A stretch of 33,416 nucleotides of DNA from Rhodospirillales bacterium (GCA_030746775.1 JASLLZ010000025.1:1-33416), one strand, 5' to 3'; numbered from the stretch's first letter, positions 1 to 9,353 are shown. Notes: generated from the letters alone by a model not told the origin. A program made the numbers and translations.

Positions 1-2
1 GC

Positions 3-290
3 GGCGGCTCGGGGCTGTTCTACGAGGGCCTGGTCCTGGGCAAGGTCCCCGTCATTCCGGCCCACGGCGTGTTGCGGGCGGAGCTTGAAAGCGTCGGCGG
101 CGAGGCGGCGCTGTTCGAGGGTTGGAGCGCCGATGCCATCGCCAGGGCGGTAGTCGAAGCGGTGGAGCGCTACGAACGCCTTTCCCTCTCGTGCCAGGCG
201 GCGGGCCAGGCCTGGGCGGCGGACCACGACATCAACGATTTCTTCTCCGATGTGGCGTCCTGGGCGGGAGGAACACCGAGCGATGACTGA
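3..290 (+). CDS. Glycosyltransferase, C-terminal fragment (cut by window start)
   Basis: An open frame enters from the left edge and ends in TGA. The visible 95 residues begin GGSGLFYEGLVLGKVPVIPA. This resembles the nucleotide-sugar-binding C-terminal half of GT-B glycosyltransferases, where a Gly/Ser-rich turn and a Glu precede a hydrophobic strand. The rest is helical and ends in SWAGGTPSDD. A GTG at 69 is not a convincing start because coding continues upstream of it. The stop overlaps the next glycosyltransferase by 8 bases, so the two are probably translated together and act on the same glycan. The substrate cannot be told. The family call is an inference from a short fragment. Confidence 0.6.
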   Translation, partial: GGSGLFYEGLVLGKVPVIPAHGVLRAELESVGGEAALFEGWSADAIARAVVEAVERYERLSLSCQAAGQAWAADHDINDFFSDVASWAGGTPSDD

Positions 291-1533
291 GGAAGTCACG
301 GTCGTTATCCCTTGCTTCAACGACGAAACCGTCCTTGAACGCGCCTTGCGTTCGGTCCTGGCCCAGGACGTCGCCGGGCTTCGAATCATCATTGTCGACG
401 ATGGCTCCACCGATGGATCGGCCGCCGTGGCCGAGCGCTGGGCCGGCGACCACGCGCTGGTCACCGCCGTCCGTTTGCCTGAAAACCGGGGCGCCGCGGC
501 GGCCCGCAACCGGGGTCTGGAACTGGCCACCGGCACCTACGTCTGCTTTCTCGACAGCGACGACGAAATGCTTGGCGGTTTCCTGAGCCGTACCCTGGGT
601 GTGCTTACCCACATGGCGCATGTCGCATCGGTCTCGACCGGTATCGAATTCGTCGGCGCCAGTGAAGAGCTTGATCCGACCCGTTACGCCGCACTGGTCA
701 ACTCAGGGCCGTCGAACGTCGTGGTGCGCCGGGCTGTTGCCCAGTTGATCGGCGGATTTCCCGAATCCGCGACGTTCAGGGGCGAATCGGCGGGCGAAGA
801 CATCGTCTTTCGGACCATCCTCCGGGAATGCTTTTCTCAGATCCACCTGAACGACAGGCTGCTGCGCTACCACGTCAAGGAGGGCTCGCACTTGGAGCGG
901 TTCCTCGACCGTACCGCCAGCGACGACCGGCGCCTGACGTTCGAGCGCTTGACGAAAGAGGAATCAAGCGGCGCCATCGACCGCGAAGGAGGCGCATTTA
1001 TGGAATCTTTCGCCCAAAGGGTCCGTGGCGCCGCGTCGAGCAACCTTGCCGTCGGGGCCCTGTCCTATCTTCAGGTGCTGTCGGTCGGCGCGGCGGAGAT
1101 CGAGGCCTTTCGCCTGGCCCAGGTGTCCACAACCGAAGCGCCCGGCGGTGTCGAAGATTACGTCCTTCACGTCTGTGCCGCCTTGGGACCCGGCGCCGGG
1201 GCCATCGTGGACGTCGGGGCCGACGGTGGCGGCGCCGCGGCCTGGCTGGCGTCGGGGGCGAAACGGGCGGGCAGGGAAGGGATATTGTCTGGTCCCCCGT
1301 CAAGCGGCGCCGGACCGGTGCGGCTTCTCTCCGTCGCCTGTGACGCGGCCTTGGATGAAACCTTCGAGGCCTGGTTGCCCCACGTCGTCACCGGTGGGTT
1401 GGTGGTGTTGCGCGGGGTTGGGGAAGGACATGGTTCCGACGCCCTCGACACGATGCTTGGCACGCGCACCGACCAGTGGCGCCGGGTAATTTCCCTTCAA
1501 TCGCTTCGCGTTTTCGAAAAGATCGCGCCTTAG
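283..1533 (+). CDS. Family 2 glycosyltransferase with C-terminal methyltransferase-like region
   Basis: A 416-residue protein. The N-terminal ~120 residues are a GT-A fold of the GT2 family: VTVVIPCFNDE near residue 5, IIIVDDGSTDGS near 40, NRGAAAARNRGLE near 70, and the metal-binding DSDD near 92. Such enzymes add a sugar from a nucleotide-sugar donor, often to polysaccharide or protein. The ATG at 283 was chosen because it sits five residues before the first strand and overlaps the preceding stop; a longer in-frame ATG at 250 would add 11 poorly structured residues. The last ~130 residues contain VDVGADGGGAAAWLA and VTGGLVVLRGVGEG. These recall motif I and a late strand of class I SAM-dependent methyltransferases, but the region is short and looks degenerate. 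The stop overlaps the stop of the convergent TPR gene. Confidence 0.85.
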   Translation: MTEEVTVVIPCFNDETVLERALRSVLAQDVAGLRIIIVDDGSTDGSAAVAERWAGDHALVTAVRLPENRGAAAARNRGLELATGTYVCFLDSDDEMLGGFLSRTLGVLTHMAHVASVSTGIEFVGASEELDPTRYAALVNSGPSNVVVRRAVAQLIGGFPESATFRGESAGEDIVFRTILRECFSQIHLNDRLLRYHVKEGSHLERFLDRTASDDRRLTFERLTKEESSGAIDREGGAFMESFAQRVRGAASSNLAVGALSYLQVLSVGAAEIEAFRLAQVSTTEAPGGVEDYVLHVCAALGPGAGAIVDVGADGGGAAAWLASGAKRAGREGILSGPPSSGAGPVRLLSVACDAALDETFEAWLPHVVTGGLVVLRGVGEGHGSDALDTMLGTRTDQWRRVISLQSLRVFEKIAP

Positions 1534-3218
1534 CCCTCACCCGTGCCTGACGGGACCTGGGTCGAGAGTGCGCCGGCAACCTCTTCGATGCACGCCGTCC
1601 AGTCGTCCGGTAGCGCCTGGCGGAACAGGCGGGCGGTCGGATACCACGGGCTGTCGTCGCGGCGGCGCAACCATCGCCAGTCGCAGACATGGGGCAGCAG
1701 CACCCATACCGGCCGTCCCATGGCGCCGGTCAGATGGACCACCGAGGTATCGACGGCGATGACCAAATCCAAATGGGCGATCAGGGCGGCGGTATCGGCG
1801 TAATCGGAGATACCGGCGGTCAGGTCGTGAATGCCCATCCCCGGTCGTTCGGCCAGCTCGTCGGTGCCCACCTGAAGGCTGAACAGCCGAACGCCGTCGA
1901 TCTCCGTCAACGGCGCCAGGTCCGCCAGCCGGCACGACCGGCGGGCATCGTTGGTGTGTTCCGGGCTGCCGGCCCAGGCGAGCCCGACCCGCAATTCGCC
2001 CGTCTTTTTCAGAACGTCGGGCGCGGGCGTTTCGGGAACGGGGATGTAGGGGATAAGGGACGGGATGGAATCCAACGACGTTTGCAAGATGAAAGGAAGA
2101 CTCATAAGCGGCGCGTGCAGATCGAAATCCCGGGGTTCGTCAAAGAAGGGAACCACCCGTTCGATGCCGTCGACGGTTGAGAGCAGCTTGGTCAGGCTGT
2201 CGTGGCAGGCGACGCTGAGGTGGGCGCCCCGGGCCGCCAGCAAGGGCGCGTAGCGGATAAACTGGATGACGTCGCCGGCGCCTTGCTCGCCATAGAGCAG
2301 CACGTGCTTGCCGGCGGGGTCGGAGCCATCCCACATCGGGCCCGGAAAGGTGCGGTTGCGCACATTGGGCCGCCTTAGCCGCCATTCGTGTTCGGCGAAG
2401 CCGCGCTCCAACTCGCCATCAAGCAACAGCAAATGGGCCAGTTCGAAATGTCCGTCGGGATAATCCGGCAGCAGCCGGGTTACCCATTCCTGGCATTTGC
2501 GCGCCTCTTCGATGTGGCCCAAGTCCCTCTCGATCAGTCCCAGGCCGTACCAGGCCGAGGCCTGGTCGGGCTGGCGCTCCACCGCTTCGCGGTAATGGCG
2601 CCGGGCGCCTTGCAGCAATCCGGTCCGGGCGTTCACCAGCCCGGCCCCGGTCACGAAGCTCGGGTCGTCGGGATAACGTTCATGGGCCGCGGCGTAAAGC
2701 GCCAGCGCTTCGTCGTCATGGCCCCCCTTGGCCAGGGCCAGGGCCAGATTGTGTGTGGCCGCGCGATGGGCGGGAGAGACGGCCAACGTTTGGCGCCATG
2801 CCCCGATTGCATCGTCGGTCCGGCCCAGGGCGGCGTACATCGAGCCGAGCTGGACAAGCAGGTCGGGATGGGCCAGGCCGAGGACCAAGACCTTTTCCAG
2901 ATAGACCAGCCCTTCTTCGGTCCGGCCCTGCTCATGCAAGCCCTGAGCGATCTGGCCGAGAACCGGCAACAGGGATTCGAGGGCGGCGCCGAGTGTCTCT
3001 CCGTTCGGCGCGCTTTCCACCACTCCCCTCAGTAAACCGACGGCCTCGTCGATGCGTCCGCTTTGTTGGTAGATGAGACTGAGATTGTGGAGGCTCGACG
3101 AGTGCGCTGGAACGGCGCGCAGCACTTCTTCGTAGAGTTCCTCGGCAACGGTCAAATCGCCCCGTTGGTGGCACTCGAGGGCAGCCTTGAAAGTCTTCTC
3201 TAGGGCATCATCGCTCAT
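1530..3218 (-). CDS. TPR-repeat protein with C-terminal glycosyltransferase domain
   Basis: A 562-residue protein. About the first 280 residues form tandem tetratricopeptide repeats, with recurring A..LY..vl...P.h and A...lg..y patterns from FKAALECHQRGDLTVAEELY onward. The C-terminal half has the features of the glycosyltransferase domain commonly fused to TPRs: YGEQGAGDVIQFIRYAPLL near residue 310, RVGLAWAGSPEHTND near 405, and the donor-site stretch DLVIAVDTSVVHLTGAMGRPVW near 480. It probably acts in the cytoplasm on a protein or surface glycan together with the two convergent glycosyltransferases. Its TAA overlaps the TAG of the convergent GT2 gene, leaving no intergenic space. The acceptor is unknown. 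Confidence 0.85.
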   Translation of the reverse strand: MSDDALEKTFKAALECHQRGDLTVAEELYEEVLRAVPAHSSSLHNLSLIYQQSGRIDEAVGLLRGVVESAPNGETLGAALESLLPVLGQIAQGLHEQGRTEEGLVYLEKVLVLGLAHPDLLVQLGSMYAALGRTDDAIGAWRQTLAVSPAHRAATHNLALALAKGGHDDEALALYAAAHERYPDDPSFVTGAGLVNARTGLLQGARRHYREAVERQPDQASAWYGLGLIERDLGHIEEARKCQEWVTRLLPDYPDGHFELAHLLLLDGELERGFAEHEWRLRRPNVRNRTFPGPMWDGSDPAGKHVLLYGEQGAGDVIQFIRYAPLLAARGAHLSVACHDSLTKLLSTVDGIERVVPFFDEPRDFDLHAPLMSLPFILQTSLDSIPSLIPYIPVPETPAPDVLKKTGELRVGLAWAGSPEHTNDARRSCRLADLAPLTEIDGVRLFSLQVGTDELAERPGMGIHDLTAGISDYADTAALIAHLDLVIAVDTSVVHLTGAMGRPVWVLLPHVCDWRWLRRRDDSPWYPTARLFRQALPDDWTACIEEVAGALSTQVPSGTGEG

Positions 3219-3299
3219 TGCCTGGTCTTATAGCCTCTTTCCGCCGGCCAGGGGCGGGAAAACCCGGCTCTCGTCGGTTGCTTGCCGGAAATCAGCCAC

Positions 3300-3324
3300 A
3301 AAAAAAGGCCCGCGCCGGCGAGCC
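3300..3324 (-). terminator. Intrinsic terminator downstream of erpA
   Basis: Read on the minus strand, GGCTCGC-CGGC-GCGGGCC forms a seven-pair stem (one T-G wobble) with a four-base loop, followed directly by seven T residues. It lies about 25 bases past the erpA stop and before the TPR gene start, so it should end erpA transcription. Confidence 0.85.
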
Positions 3325-3348
3325 TGGTCGGTGCCGCGATGGGGCGCG

Positions 3349-3705
3349 TCAGATGGCGAACGAGGCGCCGCAGCCGCACTGCGACGTGGCGTGGGGGTTG
3401 GTGATCGAGAAATATGATCCCACCAGATCCTCGACGAAGTCCACCTTCGAGCCCGTCATCATGCCCAGCGTCATGGAATCGACGACCAGCTTGACGCCGT
3501 CGCGTTCGAACACCGCGTCATCGTCGGCGGCGGTGTCGTCGAGGCTGAAGGCATACTGAAAGCCCGAACAGCCGCCGCCGCTCACCGTGAGGCGCAGCAT
3601 CAGGGCGTCGTTGCCCTCGGACTTCCTGAGCTCGCAAATGCGCTGGGCGGCGCCGGGCGTCAGGGAGATGGCGTCCTCGGACGGGGTGTCATGGGCATCG
3701 GGCAT
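3349..3705 (-). CDS. erpA: Iron-sulfur cluster insertion protein ErpA (A-type carrier)
   Basis: A 118-residue member of the HesB/IscA family. A-type carriers receive Fe-S clusters from the ISC or SUF scaffold and pass them to apo-enzymes. The three ligand cysteines are visible: Cys46 in SGGGCSGF, and Cys110 and Cys112 in the C-terminal QCGCGASF. The ErpA-like core ..YAFSLDD and VVDSMTLGMMTGSKVDFVEDL is intact. The ~12-residue N-terminal extension is ordinary. It is a single gene divergent from dgt, with its own promoter (3738-3765) and terminator (3300-3324). IscA or SufA are alternatives, but the position beside dgt favours ErpA in alphaproteobacteria. Confidence 0.93.
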   Translation of the reverse strand: MPDAHDTPSEDAISLTPGAAQRICELRKSEGNDALMLRLTVSGGGCSGFQYAFSLDDTAADDDAVFERDGVKLVVDSMTLGMMTGSKVDFVEDLVGSYFSITNPHATSQCGCGASFAI

Positions 3706-3737
3706 CGGTGCGTTCTCGCGCCAGGGATCGTCCCCTT

Positions 3738-3765
3738 TATTTAGTCACTCGGCGGCGATTGTCAA
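3738..3765 (-). promoter_or_regulatory. Sigma70-type promoter for erpA
   Basis: On the minus strand a perfect -35 TTGACA (3760-3765) is followed 16 bases later by TAAATA (3738-3743). The predicted start of transcription would be about 25 bases upstream of the erpA ATG. No IscR-like palindrome was recognised around it. Confidence 0.6.
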
Positions 3766-3818
3766 TTCGGTTAAATGGACCGTTGCCTGGCGCGGCGGCG
3801 GCGGAGTAGTTTCGCTGC

Positions 3819-5000
3819 ATGACGGACGCCCATGATTTGGCCCCCTACGCTTGCAAGCCCGAGGAAAGCCGCGGCCGCCTGTACCCCGAGCCGGAAAGCG
3901 CCACGCGAACGTGCTTTCAGCGCGACCGGGACCGCATCATCCACACCGCCGCCTTTCGCCGCCTGCAATACAAGACCCAGGTCTTCGTCAACCACGAAGG
4001 CGATTATTTCCGCACCCGCCTCACCCATTCCCTCGAGGTATCGCAGATTACGCGCTCGGTATGCCGCTGCCTCCGTCTCAACGAGGACCTGGGCGAGGCC
4101 CTGGCCCTGGCCCACGATCTTGGCCATCCGCCCTTCGGCCACGCCGGCGAGGAGGCGCTGGAAGAAATGATGGCGCCCTTCGGCGGCTTCGACCACAACG
4201 CCCATTCGCTTCGCGTCGTCACCCGGCTGGAGGAACGCTACGCCGACTTCGACGGCCTCAACCTGACCTGGGAAACCCTGGAGGGCCTGGTCAAGCACAA
4301 CGGTCCCGTGACCGGCGCCGGCGAAACGCGCCCGGTGCCCCGGGCCATCGCCGATTACGTCGCCGAACATGACCTGGCACTCGACACATACTCCGGCGCC
4401 GAGGCGCAGGTGGCCGCCGTCTGCGATGACATCGCCTACAACAACCATGACATCGAGGACGGCCTGCGCGCCGAGCTTTTCACCATCGACGACCTGCGCG
4501 GCGTGCCCCTGGTCGGGCCGGTCCTGGCGCGGGTGGAAGCCGCCCATCCGGACCTTGACCACGGGCGCAAGATCCACGAGGTGGTGCGCACCTTGATCGG
4601 CGTGATGGTGACCGATCTTCTGGCCGAAACCGAGCGCCGTCTGACCGGCGTTGCGCCGCAATCGTCGGACGACATCCCGACCTCGGGGGCGCCGGTGGCC
4701 GGCTTCTCCGAGGCCATGCGGGAAAACGACGCGGCCCTCAAGCAATTCCTGCTCAAAAACATGTATCGTCACTACAAACTCAACCGCATGACGTCGAAGG
4801 CGCGCCGCGTGGTAAAGGACCTGTTCGCCCTGTTCCTTGCCGAACCCAACTGCCTGCCCACCGAGTGGCGGCGAAAGGCGGGGCCGGACGGGTCCGAGGA
4901 GACGGCAATTCTGGTCACCGATTACATCGCCGGCATGACCGACCGCTTTGCCCTGGACGAACACCGGCGTCTGTTCGACGTGCAGGCGCGAACCTCATGA
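3819..5000 (+). CDS. dgt: Deoxyguanosinetriphosphate triphosphohydrolase-like protein (dGTPase)
   Basis: A 393-residue HD-domain hydrolase that removes triphosphate from dNTPs and so affects the nucleotide pool. Metal-binding residues are visible: R.THSLEVSQ near residue 68 and [15 protein letters not shown] near 100, followed by [10 protein letters not shown] and, near 205, [16 protein letters not shown]-terminal SRGR.YPE and [26 protein letters not shown] match the dGTPase-like type 2 subgroup common in proteobacteria. The ATG at 3819 directly precedes the conserved N terminus. The stop overlaps the argS start in an ATGA junction, so argS is likely coupled to it. Confidence 0.93.
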   Translation: MTDAHDLAPYACKPEESRGRLYPEPESATRTCFQRDRDRIIHTAAFRRLQYKTQVFVNHEGDYFRTRLTHSLEVSQITRSVCRCLRLNEDLGEALALAHDLGHPPFGHAGEEALEEMMAPFGGFDHNAHSLRVVTRLEERYADFDGLNLTWETLEGLVKHNGPVTGAGETRPVPRAIADYVAEHDLALDTYSGAEAQVAAVCDDIAYNNHDIEDGLRAELFTIDDLRGVPLVGPVLARVEAAHPDLDHGRKIHEVVRTLIGVMVTDLLAETERRLTGVAPQSSDDIPTSGAPVAGFSEAMRENDAALKQFLLKNMYRHYKLNRMTSKARRVVKDLFALFLAEPNCLPTEWRRKAGPDGSEETAILVTDYIAGMTDRFALDEHRRLFDVQARTS

Positions 5001-6748
5001 ACCTGTTCGAACATTTCCGTGCCGCCGTCGTGGCGGCCATCGACGATCTGGCCGCCGAAGGCGATCTTCCGCCGGGGTTGGACTGCAAAAGGGTGGCCGT
5101 GGATCCGCCGCGCGACGAGGGCCACGGCGACGTCACCACCAACGCCGCCATGGTCCTGGCCAAGCCGGCCGGCATGAAGCCCCGCGACGTGGCGGCGCTG
5201 CTCTGCGATCGCCTTGGCGGCGTGGAGCACGTGACCTCCGCCGAGATCGCCGGTCCCGGTTTCGTCAACATGCGGATCGACGACGGGTTCTGGCACGCGC
5301 GCCTGGCCGAGATCCTGCGCACCGGGCCGGCCTATGGCGATTCGCAAATGGGCGGCGGCGCCACCGTCAACGTCGAATACGTTTCGGCCAACCCGACCGG
5401 GCCGCTGCACGTCGGCCACGGGCGCGGCGCGGTGGTCGGCGATGCCCTGGCGTCGCTGTTGGAGAAGGCCGGCTACGCCGTGACCCGCGAATACTACGTC
5501 AATGACGCCGGCGCCCAGGTCGACAAGCTCGCCCATGCCGCCCACTGGCGCTACCGACAGGCTTTGGGCGACACTCTCGACGAGGCGGCGGTCGAGTACC
5601 GCGGCGACTATTTGATCGCGGTGGGCGAAGCCCTGGCCGAGGCGCATCAAAGGCGGCTGGCCGATGCCGAGACGGACGATTGGTTGCCGGCAATCCGCGA
5701 CCATGCCGTCGCGGCGATGATGGATCTGGTCCGGGGCGACCTCGCCCTGCTTGGCGTCCAGATCGACGTTTTTACTTCGGAACGCGCCCTGGTCGAGGCC
5801 GGGGCGGTGGATCGGACCCTTGAGGTTTTGGGCAAGAGGGGACTGGTCTACGAGGGTGTCTTGGAGGCGCCCAAGGGCAAGGCGCCGGAGGATTGGGAGC
5901 CGCGCGAGCAAACTCTGTTCCGCGCCACCCGCTTTGGCGATGACGTCGACCGCCCGCTAAGGAAATCCGATGGTTCGTGGACCTATTTCGCCACCGACGC
6001 CGCCTATCACCTGGATAAGTTCGAGCGCGGCTTCGCTACCATGATCGATGTCTGGGGCGCCGATCATGGCGGCTACGTCAAGCGCATGCGGGCCGTCGTC
6101 GAGGCCCTCACCGAGGGTCGGGGCGCGCTCGACGTCAAGCTGTGCCAGATGGTCAATCTGAGCGAGGACGGCAAGGCGGTGAAAATGTCGAAACGCGCCG
6201 GCACCTTCGTCACCCTGGCCGAGGTTATCGACAAGGTGGGCAAGGACGTGGTGCGCTTCATCATGCTGACGCGCAAGAACGACGCCACATTGGAATTCGA
6301 TTTGGCGCGGGTCACCGAACAATCGCGCGACAACCCGGTCTTCTATGTCCAATACGCCCATGCCCGGGCATGCTCGGTGTTGCGCCACGCGGCCCAGAAC
6401 TTCGGAGCCGCCGAGCTCCATCCCGAGGCCTTGGCGGAGGCGTCGCTGGCCCGCTTGACCGATGCCGCCGAGCTTGCTTTGATCAAGGCAATGGCCGGCT
6501 GGCCGAGGTTGGTGGAAAGCGCGGCGGCGGCCCATGAACCCCATCGCGTCGCCTTCTATCTGGGGGACTTGGCGGCATGTTTTCATGCCTTGTGGAATAA
6601 GGGTAGAGAGGACGCCAAATTACGCTTCCTGGCCGATGACGACCGGGGATTGAGTTTGGCGCGACTCGCCCTGGTTCGGGGCTTGGCCTTGGTAATCGCC
6701 TCGGGGCTTGATGTCATTGGCGTCGCCCCGGTCGAGGAGATGCGTTGA
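4997..6748 (+). CDS. argS: Arginyl-tRNA synthetase
   Basis: A 583-residue class I aminoacyl-tRNA synthetase that charges tRNA-Arg. The start was set at ATG 4997, inside the dgt stop, because [11 protein letters not shown] is the usual short N terminus; the longer open frame upstream is a shadow of dgt. The HIGH motif appears as HVGH within [19 protein letters not shown] near residue 130. The second signature is [10 protein letters not shown] near 395, which belongs to the ArgRS type retaining a KMSK sequence. The C-terminal DALR anticodon-binding domain follows (YVQYAHAR near 450 to the end). The length is normal for bacterial ArgRS. The stop overlaps the next ATG by one base (TGATG). Confidence 0.96.
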   Translation: MNLFEHFRAAVVAAIDDLAAEGDLPPGLDCKRVAVDPPRDEGHGDVTTNAAMVLAKPAGMKPRDVAALLCDRLGGVEHVTSAEIAGPGFVNMRIDDGFWHARLAEILRTGPAYGDSQMGGGATVNVEYVSANPTGPLHVGHGRGAVVGDALASLLEKAGYAVTREYYVNDAGAQVDKLAHAAHWRYRQALGDTLDEAAVEYRGDYLIAVGEALAEAHQRRLADAETDDWLPAIRDHAVAAMMDLVRGDLALLGVQIDVFTSERALVEAGAVDRTLEVLGKRGLVYEGVLEAPKGKAPEDWEPREQTLFRATRFGDDVDRPLRKSDGSWTYFATDAAYHLDKFERGFATMIDVWGADHGGYVKRMRAVVEALTEGRGALDVKLCQMVNLSEDGKAVKMSKRAGTFVTLAEVIDKVGKDVVRFIMLTRKNDATLEFDLARVTEQSRDNPVFYVQYAHARACSVLRHAAQNFGAAELHPEALAEASLARLTDAAELALIKAMAGWPRLVESAAAAHEPHRVAFYLGDLAACFHALWNKGREDAKLRFLADDDRGLSLARLALVRGLALVIASGLDVIGVAPVEEMR

Positions 6749-7629
6749 TGGCCGACGAGGACGATAAGGCGGAGGTGCCCGAGATTCCGGAAATCCTGGC
6801 GTTCGAGCCGGTCGAGCCGAGCCGCCCCCGCGGCCGCCGCGGCATCTTGGCGGCGCTGGTCCTCATTCCGGTATTCCTGGGCGCGGCCGGATGGGCGGCT
6901 TGGCACTATCTGGGCGACCTGCTTGTCATCGAGGATTCATACGACGTGCCCCTGGTCCGCGCCGATCCAGGGCCGGTAAAGATACGTCCCGAAAACCCCG
7001 GCGGCATGCAGGTGCCCGATCAAGACAAGCTGGTCTACGACCGCATGCGCGGCAAGGAAAAGCCGCCGCAGGTGGAGAGCCTGTTGCCGAAGCCCGAATC
7101 TCCCCTGCCGCCGCCGACCGAGACACCGGCGCCGCCGCCACCGGCACCGCCGCCGACCGCGACAGCGGCACCGCCGCCACCGGCGCCTCCGCCGACCGCG
7201 ACACCGGCTCCGGTCGAGAAAGCGGCCGCGGCGCCCTTGCCCCTGACACCGCCGGCGCCACCGAAAACGGCCCCGGCCGAGGCTTCGGCCGCCGAGGTCC
7301 TGGCCGCCAAGCCGCCGCGCCCGGCACGGCCGCCGCCGGTGCCGAAGGCCGTTCCCGCTCCTGACACCGGGGCTGGTTTGCGCGTCCAGTTGGCCGCCGT
7401 CCGCTCGCCGGAACAGGCACGCGGCGAGTGGGAGCGGCTGCGCCGCAAGAACGGTGACTTGTTGGGCAAGCTTAGGCTTTTCATTACCAAGGCCGATCTT
7501 GGTCCCGGCAAGGGGATTTACTTTCGCCTGCGGGCCGGGCCCCTGGCCAGCGAGGCCAAGGCGAAGGCGCTATGCGCCAGTCTGGCGGAGCGCAAAGTCG
7601 GTTGCCTTGTTATCCGGCCCGAAGGCTGA
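6748..7629 (+). CDS. SPOR-domain inner-membrane protein
   Basis: A 293-residue bitopic membrane protein. A short acidic cytoplasmic N terminus is followed by RPRGRRG and one membrane helix, ILAALVLIPVFLGAAGWAAW, near residue 32. A long Pro/Ala-rich periplasmic linker (about 110-205) leads to a C-terminal SPOR domain (about 210-293, GLRVQLAAVRSPEQA and YFRLRAGPLASEAKAKALC). SPOR domains bind denuded glycan strands at the septum. The ATG at 6748 overlaps the argS stop; a TTG one codon earlier is possible but less likely. It lies between argS and nagZ, an arrangement I recognise in other alphaproteobacteria. A role in division or envelope remodelling is inferred. Confidence 0.85.
   Translation: MADEDDKAEVPEIPEILAFEPVEPSRPRGRRGILAALVLIPVFLGAAGWAAWHYLGDLLVIEDSYDVPLVRADPGPVKIRPENPGGMQVPDQDKLVYDRMRGKEKPPQVESLLPKPESPLPPPTETPAPPPPAPPPTATAAPPPPAPPPTATPAPVEKAAAAPLPLTPPAPPKTAPAEASAAEVLAAKPPRPARPPPVPKAVPAPDTGAGLRVQLAAVRSPEQARGEWERLRRKNGDLLGKLRLFITKADLGPGKGIYFRLRAGPLASEAKAKALCASLAERKVGCLVIRPEG
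7108..7209 (+). repeat. 39-base tandem repeat in the SPOR protein linker
   Basis: Two near-identical 39-base units (7132-7170 and 7171-7209) and a partial copy before them encode 13-residue units of the type PPPAPPPTATxAP. The copies differ at only a few bases. This is an in-frame expansion of the proline-rich linker and keeps the downstream SPOR domain in frame. Confidence 0.8.
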
Positions 7630-7630
7630 C

Positions 7631-8659
7631 GTGGCCGAACGACCGCCCAGGGCGATGATCCTTGGCTGTGCCGGGACCGAACTCACTGAGACGGAGCGGC
7701 GCTTCTTCGCCGACGCCGATCCCCTTGGCTTCATCTTGTTTGCCCGCAATTGTGTCGACCCGCGCCAACTCAGCGCCTTGATCGGCGCCCTGAGACAGAG
7801 CGTCGGGCGCGCCGACGCGCCGGTCCTCATCGACCAGGAGGGCGGGCGGGTTACCCGCCTTAAACCGCCCCACTGGTGGGCCGCCCCGGCCGCCCGGTGC
7901 TACGCCGACCTGGCGCGCGCCAACGCGGACCTGGGCGCCGAGGCGGCGCACCTTGGCGCCCGCCTCGTCGCCGCCGAATTGCATGAACTGGGCATCACCA
8001 TCAACTGTGTCCCGGTCCTCGACCTTCCCCAGCCGGGCGCCAACTCGGTGATCGGCGACCGCGCCTTCGGCGACACGCCGGCCGGCGCGGCGGCGCTGGG
8101 CCGCGCCGTTTGCGAAGGAGTACTGGACGGCGGCCTGCTGCCGGTGGTCAAGCACAGTCCCGGCCACGGCCGCGCCCTGGTTGACAGTCACGAAGCCTTG
8201 CCCGAAGTGACGGTCGGGCGAGACGAGTTGGAAGCCGTGGACTGGGCGCCGTTCCGGGCCCTAAGCGCCATGCCCTGGGCGATGACCGGCCATGTCGTCT
8301 ATCGATCGATCGATGCCGACCGTCCGGCGACGACCTCGGCCACGGTGATCGAGCGTGTCATTCGCGGCGCCATCGGCTTCGACGGCGTCCTGGTGACCGA
8401 CGATCTTTCGATGAAGGCATTAAAGGACGGTCCCGGTCCCTCGGCCGGCGCCGCGCTCGCGGCGGGCTGCGATCTGGCCCTCCATTGCAATGGCGTCCTC
8501 TCGGAGATGGAGGCCGTCCGCGACGCGGTGCGACCCTGCGCCGAAGCGACCCTTGACCGCCTGGCCCGCGCCGAGGCCATGCGCCGCCGGCCCAAGCCCT
8601 TCGATCCGGCCTGGGCGCGGCGCCGACTGGAAGACCTTCTGCGAGGGCAGACGGGGTGA
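7631..8659 (+). CDS. nagZ: Beta-N-acetylhexosaminidase NagZ
   Basis: A 342-residue glycoside hydrolase family 3 enzyme. It removes N-acetylglucosamine from anhydro-muropeptides in the cytoplasm during peptidoglycan recycling. Visible signatures are VLIDQEGGRVTRL near residue 60, VVKHSPGHGRALVDSHEALPEV near 170 (the KHxPGHG loop with the catalytic-loop DSH), and GVLVTDDLSMKAL near 255 with the nucleophile Asp. A GTG at 7631, one base after the SPOR stop, gives the standard length; ATG at 7655 is an alternative. The TGA overlaps the GTG start of the M50 gene. Confidence 0.93.
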   Translation: MAERPPRAMILGCAGTELTETERRFFADADPLGFILFARNCVDPRQLSALIGALRQSVGRADAPVLIDQEGGRVTRLKPPHWWAAPAARCYADLARANADLGAEAAHLGARLVAAELHELGITINCVPVLDLPQPGANSVIGDRAFGDTPAGAAALGRAVCEGVLDGGLLPVVKHSPGHGRALVDSHEALPEVTVGRDELEAVDWAPFRALSAMPWAMTGHVVYRSIDADRPATTSATVIERVIRGAIGFDGVLVTDDLSMKALKDGPGPSAGAALAAGCDLALHCNGVLSEMEAVRDAVRPCAEATLDRLARAEAMRRRPKPFDPAWARRRLEDLLRGQTG

Positions 8660-9346
8660 ATATCGGCAACATCTTATTCCAGGTCTCGGTATGGACCTTG
8701 CCGGTCCTGTTCGCCGTCACCCTGCACGAGGCGGCCCACGGCTGGGCGGCCTGGAGATTGGGCGACGACACCGCCCGTCGGCTCGGGCGGGTGACCTTCA
8801 ACCCCTTTCGCCATATCGATCCCTTTGGCACGATCGTCCTGCCGGCCATGCTTTTGTTGGCTTCCGGCGGCAGCGTCATGTTCGGCGCCGCCAAGCCGGT
8901 CCCGGTGAATTTCCGCCGCCTTGGCCGGCCGCGCCGCGACATGGTGCTGGTGGCGGCGGCGGGGCCGGTGGCCAATCTGGCGATTGCCACCATCGCGGCG
9001 GCGCTCTTCCACCTGCTGCCCGCACTTTCGCCCGACTTCGGCCAATGGGTCGTGCTATAATCTGCGCAACGCCATTTGGATCAATGTCTTGCTATGCGTT
9101 TTCAACATGATTCCCATCCCTCCCCTGGACGGCGGACGGGTCGCCGTGGGCCTGCTGCCGGAACCCATGTCGCGCGCTTTGGCGCGTCTCGAGCGCCAGG
9201 GAATTTTCATTGTCCTCGGCTTGGTGTTTATCGTGCCGTGGATCGGTGGCAAACTGGATCTGGACCTGGACATGTTTTGGTGGATGGTCGGCGAGCCGGC
9301 CGCCTATCTGATGCGCATGATCCTTTCGATCACGGGAGTCGCGTGA
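8656..9346 (+). pseudogene. Site-2 protease family (M50) membrane metalloprotease, frameshifted
   Basis: The gene is split between two frames. The first part (GTG 8656 to TAA 9060) encodes VTLHEAAHGWAAWRLGD, which holds the zinc-binding HExxH near residue 23, and further membrane helices. The second part continues from about 9056 in the +1 frame as NLRNAIWINVLLC, FNMIPIPPLDGGRVAVG (the LDG third-ligand motif) and two more helices to TGA 9344-9346. Together they make an ordinary-sized intramembrane protease of the Rv1735/SpoIVFB-like small M50 group. One extra base somewhere around 9041-9060 explains the break. It overlaps the nagZ stop and is followed closely by scpA. As written, neither half has both zinc-ligand motifs. 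Whether this is a true mutation or a sequencing error cannot be told here. Confidence 0.85.
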
Positions 9347-9353
9347 GGCGCCG

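Noticed and set aside
3771-4964. A 397-codon open frame antisense to dgt
   Set aside because: It mirrors the GC-rich third positions of dgt, has no recognisable family, and dgt has full catalytic motifs.
7108-7209. CRISPR-like repeat
   Set aside because: The units are directly adjacent with no spacers and encode an in-frame proline linker.
9050-9060. Programmed +1 frameshift in the M50 gene
   Set aside because: There is no prfB-like slippery stop context or upstream Shine-Dalgarno-like stimulator, and CUA-UAU slippage is poor; a mutation or error is simpler.
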